A stretch of DNA of 64,000 nucleotides, from assembly GCA_039025235.1 (NCBI GenBank), contig JBCCOS010000005.1, positions 1 to 64,000 of the forward strand, written 5' to 3'. Below, piece by piece: positions 19,065 through 27,635 of this stretch; the first letter of the stretch is position 1, and every line of letters begins with the position of its first letter. The position numbers and the translations under genes are program-made. The notes under the pieces were generated by a model, which was given only the letters and a program-made list of their open reading frames with translations, ran no database searches and was not told the DNA's origin. Source of the stretch: MED-G105 sp039025235. Its GTDB lineage: Bacteria > Pseudomonadota > Alphaproteobacteria > Caulobacterales > Parvularculaceae.

Positions 19065-19700
19065 ATGGATCGACCAGTTCTCTATTCTTTTCGTCGTTGC
19101 CCTTATGCAATGCGCGCACGAATGGCTCTATATGTGAGCGGCTGCGCTGTCGAGCTGCGTGAGGTCGTTCTTAAAAATAAACCCGCTGAAATGGTTGCTA
19201 TCAGTCCGAAAGCAACTGTCCCCGTTTTGCTTCTACAAAATGGGGACGTGCTCGAAGAAAGTCTCGATGTCATGCGCTGGGCATTAGCGCAAAACGATCC
19301 TCATCAATGGCTTTCTGGCGATCAGCCAACATCAGAGGCGCTGATTTCTGAGAATGATGGTCCGTTTAAGGTAAATTTAGATCGGTATAAATATGCGACG
19401 CGTTATGAGGATGCGGATCCTGCGGAACACCGTGAAAAGGGCAGTGAATTCCTTTTTTATCTCAATGAACGTTTGGCAAAACAACCTGCCTTGTGCGGTA
19501 ATGACGACACCCTTCCGGATATCGCGATTTTCCCGTTTGTCAGGCAGTTTCGAATTGCCGACGAGGAATGGTTTGATCGCCAACCGTGGTCTGCGCTACA
19601 CGTTTGGCTGTCCCGTCATATGAATGGCACCTTATTTAAGTCGGTGATGCAAAAATTTCACCCATGGCAATCCGGGATGAGGGGTATCGATTTTCCGTAA
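19065..19700 (+). CDS. Glutathione S-transferase-like protein
   Basis: A 211-residue cytosolic protein. Its N-terminal thioredoxin-like domain carries RRCPYAMRARMAL (possible active-site Cys about residue 12), the cis-Pro segment KATVPVLLL and the glutathione-binding ES motif (LEESLDVMRWAL). An all-helical C-terminal domain follows (LPDIAIFPFVRQF). It resembles GST/glutaredoxin-2-like proteins of Proteobacteria. The substrate is unknown. It lies 83 bases after trhO on the same strand and could be read through. A strong palindrome begins about 30 bases after its stop. Confidence 0.88.
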   Translation: MDRPVLYSFRRCPYAMRARMALYVSGCAVELREVVLKNKPAEMVAISPKATVPVLLLQNGDVLEESLDVMRWALAQNDPHQWLSGDQPTSEALISENDGPFKVNLDRYKYATRYEDADPAEHREKGSEFLFYLNERLAKQPALCGNDDTLPDIAIFPFVRQFRIADEEWFDRQPWSALHVWLSRHMNGTLFKSVMQKFHPWQSGMRGIDFP

Positions 19701-19729
19701 TCCACCAATCCCCCAAGTTTTTGACACGC

Positions 19730-19833
19730 TAGAGCTTTTCGCGTTCCGATAGAATCGGAACGCGGCTCTAAGTGTTTGTTTGGTCGCGCTTCTTTTGCCG
19801 ATAACCGATCACACTTATCGGCGAAGCGCTCTA
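19730..19833. repeat. Palindromic repeat family B, copy 2, with extra hairpin
   Basis: Starts with a perfect 11-bp hairpin, CGCGTTCCGAT-aga-ATCGGAACGCG (19740-19764), flanked by AGAGC/GCTCT. It continues into the GCCGATAA..TTATCGGC palindrome (19797-19822) and GAAGCGCTCTA, which also occur at 113-179. It lies between two convergent genes (GST and quinone oxidoreductase), where it could stall or end both transcripts. Confidence 0.75.
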
Positions 19834-19856
19834 ATACGAGTGCTGACTGACCTGTT

Positions 19857-19960
19857 AAAGCGTCGACACTTCAATTGGAATCGGGATGACGTTTTAAGTC
19901 TTTGTTTTTACGCATTTCCTTAACGCCAACCGCACACACTTGGCTTGGGATTGCTTTAAA
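19857..19960. repeat. Palindromic repeat family C copy overlapping a gene end
   Basis: Same consensus as 30967-31071 and, inverted, 3637-3740: AAAGCGTC..CAATTGGAA.., then ACGCATTTCCTTAACGCC, AACCGCACACACTTGGCTT and a TTTAAA end. Its last bases supply the TAA stop codon of the oxidoreductase gene on the minus strand, so the element abuts or has slightly changed that gene's 3' end. Confidence 0.75.
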
Positions 19961-20972
19961 CCGTGAGAACTATTTTCCCGCGTACTTTGCGCTCCTCCAT
20001 AAGTGTCAGCGCTTTTGCCGCTTCTTCCAAAGGGAAAGTTTCTGTCACACGCGGCCTAATCTTTCCTTCCGTATACATCTTAAAGAGCTCATTGATGAGC
20101 TCGTGATGCCGTTGCGTATCGCGCATCGTGAATAACCCCCAAATGACGCCAGTGATATGACAACTTTTCAATAGCGGCAGATTAAGCGGTATCGCAGGGA
20201 TACCAGCGGGAAAACCAATGACCAGAAAGCGGCCATCCCAACCTAATGATCTAATTGCAGGTTCGGCATAATCACCGCCAACACCGTCATAGACAACGTC
20301 CGCGCCTTCCGGTCTGCCAAGCTTGACTGCCTTTGCTTTGATTTCTTTAGACAGTGCCCGTTGTCCGTCTTTATCGAGCGTGCACGGATAAATAATCGTC
20401 TCATCGGCCCCTAGCTCTTTACAAAACGCGGCTTTTTCTTCTGAGGAAACTCCTGCGATAACATGCGCCCCTAGGGCTTTGCCGATTTCAACTGCTGCCG
20501 CACCGACGCCGCCTGCCGCACCAAGAACAAATAATACTTCCCCGGCACTGATTTTTGCGCGTTCTATAAGCGCATACTGTGATGTGCCATAGGCGGTGAT
20601 AAAGGCTGCCGCTTCATCGAATGGCATATCCTTAGGAATTTTAAAGACCTTCACCGCATCAGTTTCAAGATGAGTGGCGAAACCACCGGATAAATCAAGC
20701 GCCACAACTCGGTCTCCCGGAACAAAATCTGTGACGCCTTCGCCAACGGCTTCGATCACGCCAGATACTTCGCTCCCTGGTGAAAAGGGTCTTTGTGGTT
20801 TAAATTGGTAAAGGTCGCGAATGATCAACGTGTCTGGAAAGTTCACGCCAATCGCACGAACAGCGATCGTTACTTTGTTTTGGCCTGGGGCTGGGACATC
20901 GCGCTCCACCAGTGAGAGCGTTTCTGGACCCCCGGGCTGCGTGCTCACCATGGCTTTCATTTGTTTCTTCAT
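19956..20972 (-). CDS. NADPH:quinone oxidoreductase family protein (MDR superfamily)
   Basis: A zinc-free medium-chain dehydrogenase/reductase of about 338 residues. The GroES-like N-terminal half (RAIGVNFPDTLIIRDLYQF; PGSEVSGVIEAVGEGV) is followed by a Rossmann half with the nucleotide motif LGAAGGVGAAAVEIGKALGA. Members reduce quinones or enones with NADPH; the substrate here is unknown. The frame is open to 21044, but ATG at 20972 (GAGG just upstream) or 20960 fits the family N-terminus better. The stop codon lies inside a family C repeat. Confidence 0.9.
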   Translation of the reverse strand: MKKQMKAMVSTQPGGPETLSLVERDVPAPGQNKVTIAVRAIGVNFPDTLIIRDLYQFKPQRPFSPGSEVSGVIEAVGEGVTDFVPGDRVVALDLSGGFATHLETDAVKVFKIPKDMPFDEAAAFITAYGTSQYALIERAKISAGEVLFVLGAAGGVGAAAVEIGKALGAHVIAGVSSEEKAAFCKELGADETIIYPCTLDKDGQRALSKEIKAKAVKLGRPEGADVVYDGVGGDYAEPAIRSLGWDGRFLVIGFPAGIPAIPLNLPLLKSCHITGVIWGLFTMRDTQRHHELINELFKMYTEGKIRPRVTETFPLEEAAKALTLMEERKVRGKIVLTV

Positions 20973-21215
20973 CGCCTCATTATCCTCACTATAGGTGCAG
21001 GGTTCTGTTTTTAAATCCCGCATCATTGGCGATTGGCATATCACAGATGCATTGGCGAATTACAATTGGTATTCGTCGCCGAGTTGGTTTAATCTAAACA
21101 ATTGAAGAGCGTAACGTGAAATAGCGCCGTTCCATTCAGCATAAATCTGATTTTGTTATGGATTGGTCTTTCGACGCGTAACCGATACGATTGACTTTGC
21201 GTGAGGGGAATTTTG

Positions 21216-21533
21216 ATGCGGGATTGGAATTTACTTGGGATCGTCATTATCTGTTTAAGCATAGCCGGGTGCGCAACGGCGGCGCGTTACACACTCGAAG
21301 ATCGATTTCAGGCCATTGGCATTCCTGAGAAAACATCAGTTTGCATGGTTGATGAATTGGACGAGTCTTTGAATGACAATGACCTCACAGCGCTTGCAAA
21401 ATATACGACACGGATTTCTCGGGCGTCGTCGACGACCGCGGCCATTCAGGAACTCGTAAAAATTGATAATCCTCGCGCCGTTGCGGCGATTGGACAAGCC
21501 GGCTTTACCTGTGTGACGGGTTTCGGACGCTGA
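21216..21533 (+). CDS. Small predicted lipoprotein, unknown function
   Basis: About 105 residues. A lipoprotein signal (hydrophobic stretch, lipobox LSIAGC) is followed by a short helical domain with two further Cys (SVCMVDE; GFTCVTGFG) and a helix ARYTLEDRFQAIGI. ATG at 21216 is preceded by GGGG at a suitable distance; GTG at 21201 is less likely. I do not recognise the family. The signal predicts attachment to the outer or inner membrane. It stands alone, divergent from the oxidoreductase. Confidence 0.75.
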   Translation: MRDWNLLGIVIICLSIAGCATAARYTLEDRFQAIGIPEKTSVCMVDELDESLNDNDLTALAKYTTRISRASSTTAAIQELVKIDNPRAVAAIGQAGFTCVTGFGR

Positions 21534-21753
21534 GCAATTAAAAAAGAATTCCTCGTTCTGCGACGTAAACGTATGCGAACGCATCTATTAGAGCGCCGAG
21601 CAAAAAGTGTGCAACGGTTTTTGCGTTAAACGGCGCGACGATCATAGCCTTTAGCGGAATGTAATAGTGCAGAATTATTGCATTTTACTATAGTCTTGGC
21701 TGAAGGTACTCAGCCAATCCTCGAACTGAATCAATATCACCGGATCAATAAAA

Positions 21754-22116
21754 TTATACGTGTACGCGTTTTTTAGACGTTGGGGGAGCCAGAACGTATA
21801 ATTTATGGCGCGCTCCGGCGAAAATACTAATCAGTACTGTGAGACCAAAGAAGCGAACAAGATAATAACCGAGGTCATCAGTAAACGTTTGAACCATGGC
21901 TCGGAGTGACATAACGATTGTGTCTGTGCCAGCGCCGGCTGCGGCCTGGGAAACAAGGGCCCAGATAACATGATCGACGAAAAGAGCCGCAATCCCAACT
22001 TTCCAAACCGGATGACGTGTTGCGAAGACGACGGCCATCACCAATGAAATGATGATTGCGCGGGGAACATCATCGCCCGAAAAACCAAGACCAACGATGT
22101 AGGACAGGTCATCCAT
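21754..22116 (-). CDS. Small integral membrane protein, unknown function
   Basis: 120 residues with about three predicted transmembrane helices (residues about 18-32, 38-60 and 85-101) and a basic, cytoplasmic-looking C-terminus. The start is divergent from the alkylation-repair gene by 222 bases, so they may share a promoter region. I do not recognise the family. The consistent hydrophobic pattern supports a real gene. Confidence 0.7.
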   Translation of the reverse strand: MDDLSYIVGLGFSGDDVPRAIIISLVMAVVFATRHPVWKVGIAALFVDHVIWALVSQAAAGAGTDTIVMSLRAMVQTFTDDLGYYLVRFFGLTVLISIFAGARHKLYVLAPPTSKKRVHV

Positions 22117-22338
22117 AACGCCACCTTTTACAAATTCATTTTTCGCATTAACACCCTGTCAAGGTTAAGTTGACGTAAAAAATCACACCTGTTTTTCATT
22201 TTGTATGCGACTTGTTTGTTGATTCCGCACAAATTTTCGGCGCTGAGCTTATCTGTTCGGGGGAAAAACGGGTCACATCCGCAGAGATGCGCAAGAAACG
22301 GGTCGTTTCTTCATCCGCCATTTGCAATGTTTTAACCC

Positions 22339-23343
22339 ATGACTTTCGTTTCATACCGTCAAGCGGCACGAAAAGCCCGCCCTAAAGTGGAAAAGACCGC
22401 CACGAGCGTTGGCGATCAAAAAATTCAAAAAGATGAGGCGTCTTCACCCCATCTTATGTCAGGTCGTCTCTCGCCAAAGCAGCTTTCTCCCATTGCCCAG
22501 GTGATCGACTATCTCGTTGAACACGCAAATGACATCCCTGATCTGAATGAACTGGCGGGCATAGCGGGCCTTAGTCCCACGCATTTTCAAAAACGCTTTA
22601 AACAAGGAACCGGGGTTTCGCCGAAACGGTTTTTGCAACGCTTAACGGCTCAGACGGCGAGGATCTCCCTGCATGATGGGGCCAGTATTCTTGAAGCGGC
22701 CCATGATGCTGGTTTGTCCGGGCCATCTCGGCTGCATGATCTTTTCCTGCATACCGAAGCCATGACGCCAGGCGCTTATAAAAAACGTGGAGCGGGGGAG
22801 GTCATTCGCTATGGCGTTGTTATTGGACCCTTTGGCCACACGCTTATTGGCGCGACCGACAAAGGAATTTGTTGGCTTAGCTTTCCCGATGCGGAGGGCT
22901 TTGAGCGAGGCATTCAAGATATGAAAGCCGACTGGCCAGCGGCGGAATTCATTTATGACGAGAAGGCTCTGGAACCCATTGGCCAGGCTGCGTTTCAGTT
23001 TGCGCTTGGTCGAGCAGAAGAGCCCCTATCTATGCATATGTCGGGTACAAACTTCCAGATAAAGGTTTGGGAGGCTCTCTTAAGCCTTCCTGCGGGCGCG
23101 ACAACGACATATGGCGCCATTGCGGATATGGTTTGCACCCGAAAGGCTTCACGAGCGGTCGGGACGGCAGTTGGGGCCAATCCGATTTCGTTGCTGATTC
23201 CTTGTCATCGGGTGATCAAGGCGTCTGGGGCAATCCACAATTATCGATGGGGTGCCGCGCGCAAACGTGCGCTACTCGCCCTCGAGGCTTGTCAGTTTCC
23301 CGAACAGAACAAAGCGCCTGACTTGTTTGATTCATCTCTTTAG
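22339..23343 (+). CDS. AraC-type HTH / O6-methylguanine-DNA methyltransferase fusion (Ada-like)
   Basis: 334 residues. After a basic N-terminal stretch there is an AraC-type helix-turn-helix region (residues about 50-145; ELAGIAGLSPTHFQKRFKQG). The methyltransferase half follows, with the active-site motif PCHRVI (acceptor Cys) and the arginine-finger region AIHNYRWGAARK. It repairs O6-alkylguanine by irreversible transfer to Cys. The N-terminal zinc/phosphotriester-sensing domain of E. coli Ada is missing, so methyl-dependent activation as in Ada is unlikely to work the same way. Start ATG 22339; residue Met40 is an alternative. Confidence 0.93.
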   Translation: MTFVSYRQAARKARPKVEKTATSVGDQKIQKDEASSPHLMSGRLSPKQLSPIAQVIDYLVEHANDIPDLNELAGIAGLSPTHFQKRFKQGTGVSPKRFLQRLTAQTARISLHDGASILEAAHDAGLSGPSRLHDLFLHTEAMTPGAYKKRGAGEVIRYGVVIGPFGHTLIGATDKGICWLSFPDAEGFERGIQDMKADWPAAEFIYDEKALEPIGQAAFQFALGRAEEPLSMHMSGTNFQIKVWEALLSLPAGATTTYGAIADMVCTRKASRAVGTAVGANPISLLIPCHRVIKASGAIHNYRWGAARKRALLALEACQFPEQNKAPDLFDSSL

Positions 23344-23370
23344 CGTTCACGAGCCTAAGGGCGGCGTTGC

Positions 23371-23619
23371 CTATTTTCGTTTGGCCGGATCTGGACGGCA
23401 GGCGTCGCCGGCCGAGTCGCGGCAAGAATCGAGGCACTGGTTGAAGCCAATGCTGTCGCCGGATCGATTGAGAGCTTCGTCACAGTCACGCCGGCAAAGG
23501 TTTTCGCGTGCGCCGCAGGCCGTTCCAACGGCAAGATCTCCCGCGGTGGTGCAGGCTGTGAAGGCACTCATGAGAAGAAGAAAGGCAATGTGGCGCCGAC
23601 CCTTTAGCAAATAGCCCAT
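23371..23619 (-). CDS. Small Cys-rich lipoprotein with twin CX3C motif
   Basis: 82 residues. The lipoprotein signal has lipobox AFTAC (Cys23). The mature part has six more Cys, two of them pairs spaced CX3C (Cys42-Cys46 and Cys62-Cys66) with 15 residues between the pairs, plus Cys35 and Cys74. This could make a disulfide-stapled helical hairpin in the periplasm. A GGAG-type ribosome site precedes the ATG. The gene converges on the Ada-like gene, with 27 bases between the stops. I do not recognise the family; the Cys pattern supports a real gene. Confidence 0.72.
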   Translation of the reverse strand: MGYLLKGRRHIAFLLLMSAFTACTTAGDLAVGTACGARENLCRRDCDEALNRSGDSIGFNQCLDSCRDSAGDACRPDPAKRK

Positions 23620-24147
23620 AAATCATACTCCAAATCGTCGTTCGGTGCCCCCGATGCAGAAGTTTTTACGTCGAGTGTTGGTGTTTTGAAAGTCCATTTT
23701 GCTGGCTGAATATCGTAAAGAGCCCGATTCAAAACTACAAAAACGGCATCGCGCGCGAAGGGCAGGCGTTTGCTTACCAACTTAAGGTGCGGTTCCGGCT
23801 CTTATTTCTTGAAAATTAGGGCTTGAGCGTCGCGATTGTGTCGCCAACTGACGTCTGTTTTGTTGGGGTTACGAGCGTTGCAGGAATTTCCAACTGGCTT
23901 CCAAGTCTAAGTTGGAGCATTTCGGCTTAGAAATGCATTTTCTGGATGTTTTAGCAAAACAGTATCGACAACAATGGGATGGATGAACTTGCAAGGTTAT
24001 CATCTCCGCATTGCAACTCCCTCATCCATCGCTATATTCCGCACCATCGCGGCAATATCGACCGCGCAAGATATAATTCCCCTAGTAACCGCTCTGAGGT
24101 CCGCTCCTTTGACGATCGGCGCAAATGGGGCTTAGGAGATGCTATTG
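23620..24147. other. Intergenic region upstream of yajC
   Basis: About 528 bases. It must carry divergent promoters for the Cys-rich lipoprotein and the yajC-secD-secF genes. The open frame at 23979-24305 overlaps yajC in another frame and is not supported. I see no repeat, RNA gene or assignable regulatory site. Confidence 0.5.
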
Positions 24148-24477
24148 ATGTTCATTACGCCCGCTTACGCTCAAGCGGCTGGTCCCGAGGCGCCAAGCGC
24201 CCTCGTTCAGCTTGCGCCGCTCGTTTTTATTTTTGTGATTTTTTACTTCTTGCTTATTCGCCCTCAGCAACAAGCCCGGAAAAAACACGAGGATATGGTG
24301 AATAATGTGCGCCGTGGCGATCAAGTCGTTACCGCTGGTGGACTATATGGCAAGGTCACAAAAGTGTTGGATAGTGGGGACGTCCTGGTTGAGGTCGCCG
24401 ATGGCGTTGTGCTGAAAGTTGTAAAAGCGACGCTGAGTAATGTTCTTTCGAAAACGGATCCGAATAACGACAAGTAA
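24148..24477 (+). CDS. yajC: Preprotein translocase subunit YajC
   Basis: About 109 residues with one transmembrane helix (LAPLVFIFVIFYFLLIRPQQ) followed by the conserved RPQQQARKKHEDMVNNVRRG and GGLYGKV segments. YajC associates with SecDF at the inner membrane. AGGAG (24134-24138) touches the ATG at 24139 but is well spaced for the ATG at 24148, so the latter is preferred. First gene of the yajC-secD-secF cluster. Confidence 0.95.
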   Translation: MFITPAYAQAAGPEAPSALVQLAPLVFIFVIFYFLLIRPQQQARKKHEDMVNNVRRGDQVVTAGGLYGKVTKVLDSGDVLVEVADGVVLKVVKATLSNVLSKTDPNNDK

Positions 24478-24671
24478 TGGCTGTCGCGCTGATGCTGGTT
24501 CGGCCAATACTGGTTCAGCAAGGGCTGGCTTAGCGAGGGCAGGCTGACCGGGAATGGGCTGTTAGGGCAAGGCGAACTTTATTTGTGCTACGGGTTTCGT
24601 TGTTGATCTTGTCATCCCTCTTATTTGTTCTCCGTCACTAAAGATATACTTGAAGGCGCTGGAAAGCTGCT

Positions 24672-26294
24672 ATGCTACAATTCAACCGACTACAGACGAT
24701 TTTAATCCTTGGAACAATTTTTTTCGGTGCGCTTTTTACCGCTCCCAATTTGTTATCAGCAGATCAGTTGGGGAAGTTGCCGGGTTTCTTTCCGAAAAGT
24801 CAGATCAATCTTGGTCTTGACCTTCAGGGTGGTTCCTATCTCCTTCTCAAAGTCGAAACGGCAGAAGTCATCGACAATCGTATGACGGGTTTACGGCGTG
24901 AACTCCAACGTGAAATGCGCCCGGGGCCCAATCGCGATCGGATCGCGCTTCAGGCTTTGCCAACCTATAACGCGGCGACCGCGACCATCTCCTTGCGGGT
25001 GCGGGAGGAGGCAAAGGCTGAACAAGCAGCGGAACGCGCGAAAGATCTAACGCGCCAAGGCGTGGGGCAAGCGTTCGGTCTGTCTGGTAGGCCCTACGAG
25101 GTAAACGTTATAGGGCCGCGTATCGACGTGCGTATGACGCGGGAAGCACAAAGCTATTACCAAACAGAAGCCGTCCGGGATTCAATTGAGGTTATTCGTC
25201 GCCGGATTGACCCTGTTGGCAATAAGGAGGTCGCGATCCAACCGCAGGGCGCGGACCGCATTATTGTGCAGGCGCCGGGGGACAATAATCCCGAAGAATT
25301 AAAAGCGGTCATAAACCGGACGGGCCAGCTCAACTTTCATTATGTGGACTCAACAGTGAACCCCGCTGATGCCGAGCAGGGCTTATTACCGCCGCGCCGT
25401 ATTCTCCGTCCGTATGCACCCTATGAGGGCGAGGGATCTCTCGTCCTGCATGAGGAACCGGAAATCACTGGCGATATGGTTGAGGATGCAACCGCTGAAC
25501 CGAACCCTGATGGGGGGTTTCAAATAAGTTTTCGATTTGACTCACGAGGGGCAAAACGCTTTGCCGATTTTACCCGCGAACATATCAATGAACGTTTTGC
25601 TATTGTCTTGGACGACGAGATTATTTCAGCACCGGTTATTCAAGGCGTGATCCCTGGTGGTGTTGGTCGAATAACTGGTCAATTCAGTGCCGAAGAAGTG
25701 ACACGCACCGCGACGCTTATTCGCTCAGGGGCGTTGCCCGCAACGCTGACCACAATCGAACAGCGCTCGGTTGGAGCAGAACTTGGTGCAGACTCTGTGC
25801 GGGCCGGGGCGATTGCGCTGATCGTCGGTTTTATAGGCGTCATCATTTACATGATTGTCAGCTATGGCCGATTTGGCGTTTATGCCGATGCCGCCCTTCT
25901 TGCTAACATTGTCCTTATTGCCGGTGCCCTCTCTCTCTTTGGCTCTACACTGACATTACCAGGAATTGCTGGCATCGTCTTAACAATCGGTATGGCCGTC
26001 GATGCGAATGTTCTCATTTTTGAACGCATTAGAGAAGAGATTATCGGTGGCAAGCCGCCCGTGCGGGCTATTGAACTTGGCTTTGATAAAGCCCGATCCG
26101 CGATTGTTGACGCCAATGTCACGACGTTTGCAGCAGCAGCGTTTATGTTCATTCTAGGGGCAGGACCTGTTCGAGGGTTTGCTGTTACGCTGATGATTGG
26201 GGTCATCACGTCTGTCTTCACCGCTTATTTCTTAACACGCATGCTTGCGGGGCGCTGGGTTCTCGCAAACCGTCCAAAAGAACTGACCCTTTGA
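24672..26294 (+). CDS. secD: Protein translocase subunit SecD
   Basis: 540 residues. An N-terminal helix is followed by a large periplasmic domain (NLGLDLQGGSYLLL motif near residue 45), then five C-terminal helices. These carry GVIIYMIVSYGRFG, TLPGIAGIVLTIGMAVDANVLIFERIREE and the conserved D-x-N relay region of the RND-like SecDF fold. SecDF uses the proton gradient to complete Sec-dependent export. The gap between yajC and secD is about 195 bases and contains loose GGCTG/GGTTC-rich repetition. secF follows 33 bases after the stop. Confidence 0.97.
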   Translation: MLQFNRLQTILILGTIFFGALFTAPNLLSADQLGKLPGFFPKSQINLGLDLQGGSYLLLKVETAEVIDNRMTGLRRELQREMRPGPNRDRIALQALPTYNAATATISLRVREEAKAEQAAERAKDLTRQGVGQAFGLSGRPYEVNVIGPRIDVRMTREAQSYYQTEAVRDSIEVIRRRIDPVGNKEVAIQPQGADRIIVQAPGDNNPEELKAVINRTGQLNFHYVDSTVNPADAEQGLLPPRRILRPYAPYEGEGSLVLHEEPEITGDMVEDATAEPNPDGGFQISFRFDSRGAKRFADFTREHINERFAIVLDDEIISAPVIQGVIPGGVGRITGQFSAEEVTRTATLIRSGALPATLTTIEQRSVGAELGADSVRAGAIALIVGFIGVIIYMIVSYGRFGVYADAALLANIVLIAGALSLFGSTLTLPGIAGIVLTIGMAVDANVLIFERIREEIIGGKPPVRAIELGFDKARSAIVDANVTTFAAAAFMFILGAGPVRGFAVTLMIGVITSVFTAYFLTRMLAGRWVLANRPKELTL

Positions 26295-26327
26295 GGCCTT
26301 AAAAGGTCAAAAATTAGGATTTCAAAG

Positions 26328-27356
26328 ATGGCGCTTCTCAAGTTCATCCCTGATCAAACCAATATTCCTTTTACGTCGTGGCGTTTGGTTGCGACGATGA
26401 TTTCAGGAATTGCTATCCTGTGCTCGATTGCCGCCGTTGCGATACTGGGACTGAACTTTGGCGTTGATTTCCGTGGCGGTGTCACGGTCGAGGTCGCCTC
26501 CGATGATCCAATCGATCTAACGGCCGTGCGGTCCGTGGTTGCCGATTTGGATCTTGGCGACGTGCGGGTTCAGGAAATTGTCGACCCAGGTGGGGCGAAA
26601 GGTGTTGTTGTCTTTGTTGAACAACAAGATGCTGATGCTGAAACGCCAGCGGTTCCCAATGCTGAAGAGGCGAGCGTAAATGCTGCGCAAGACGCTGCAG
26701 ACACCGATGAGGCTGACAATGAGGGTGCCCAACAACGCGCATCGGAAGCCGTGCAAGCGGCCCTTCGAGATTTGCTTGGTGAAGAAATTCGCTTCAATAA
26801 AATTGAAGTTGTTGGACCCACGGTGTCAGGCGAGTTAATTCAAAAAGGAGCCCTCGCCGTTGCATTAGCTTTAGGGGCAATGCTGATTTATATCTGGGCT
26901 CGTTTTGAATGGCAATTCTCGCTCGGGGCCGTCGCGGCGCTTGCCCATGACATCATTATTACGCTCGGGGTTTTTGCCGTCACGCAGTTAGAATTCAACC
27001 TGCCGATCATTGCCGCAATCCTGACAATAGTCGGATACTCAATGAATGATACCGTTGTGGTCTACGACCGGGTGCGTGAAAATTTGCGAAAGTTTAAGAA
27101 AAAAGCGCTGCCTGAGGTGGCAGACCTTTCTATCAATGATACCCTGTCACGCACCGTTATGACGTCGGTCACCACATTAATTGCGTTGGTTGCACTCTAC
27201 GTGATCGGCGGTGATGTCCTCCGCGGCTTCACGTTTGCCATGATCTGGGGCATTCTCATCGGCACATATTCATCAATATTCGTCGCTGCGCCATTTCTGC
27301 TTGCCACGGGTGTCAAGCGTGATTGGTCACAATCAACCGCTAAAACGACGCCTTAA
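26328..27356 (+). CDS. secF: Protein translocase subunit SecF
   Basis: 342 residues. The N-terminal helix and LNFGVDFRGGVTVEV motif are followed by a first periplasmic domain and five helices, with the conserved ILTIVGYSMNDTVVVYDRVREN segment. The periplasmic domain has a longer than usual acidic Ala/Glu/Asp-rich insertion (residues about 100-142). It partners SecD in the inner membrane. A hairpin at 27486-27510 may end the transcript. Confidence 0.96.
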   Translation: MALLKFIPDQTNIPFTSWRLVATMISGIAILCSIAAVAILGLNFGVDFRGGVTVEVASDDPIDLTAVRSVVADLDLGDVRVQEIVDPGGAKGVVVFVEQQDADAETPAVPNAEEASVNAAQDAADTDEADNEGAQQRASEAVQAALRDLLGEEIRFNKIEVVGPTVSGELIQKGALAVALALGAMLIYIWARFEWQFSLGAVAALAHDIIITLGVFAVTQLEFNLPIIAAILTIVGYSMNDTVVVYDRVRENLRKFKKKALPEVADLSINDTLSRTVMTSVTTLIALVALYVIGGDVLRGFTFAMIWGILIGTYSSIFVAAPFLLATGVKRDWSQSTAKTTP

Positions 27357-27485
27357 ACTTAGAAAAAATACACCATCAGATGCTTGAATGCGTGTCTTTA
27401 ACCGGATGGTATTGAGCGTTGTCGCGTGCGCGAGTTCGGGGACTGAAAGTTCTTTATCGTCTCGTTATTGATAAAATTCACAAAA

Positions 27486-27521
27486 AATTCTCATGGGTTC
27501 CCCATGAATTTGTACTTTTTT
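27486..27521 (+). terminator. Possible rho-independent terminator after secF
   Basis: Stem CATGGG-ttc-CCCATG, extended by flanking AATT/AATT with a two-base bulge, followed after five bases by six T (TGTACTTTTTT). It lies 130 bases after secF and 115 bases before the next gene. Confidence 0.5.
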
Positions 27522-27635
27522 GCCGGTTTTTAGCCCAATCATAGGGGGTTTGTTTAGGGGACGTTGCTACTGATTGCTTGCGCGTGTCGCGCTTACACAA
27601 TAACGTTAATTCGTCAGATTATGGGAGGGTGTTTC

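Noticed and set aside
23979..24305. 108-codon ORF overlapping yajC
   Set aside because: Most of it overlaps yajC in another frame and it has no supporting features.
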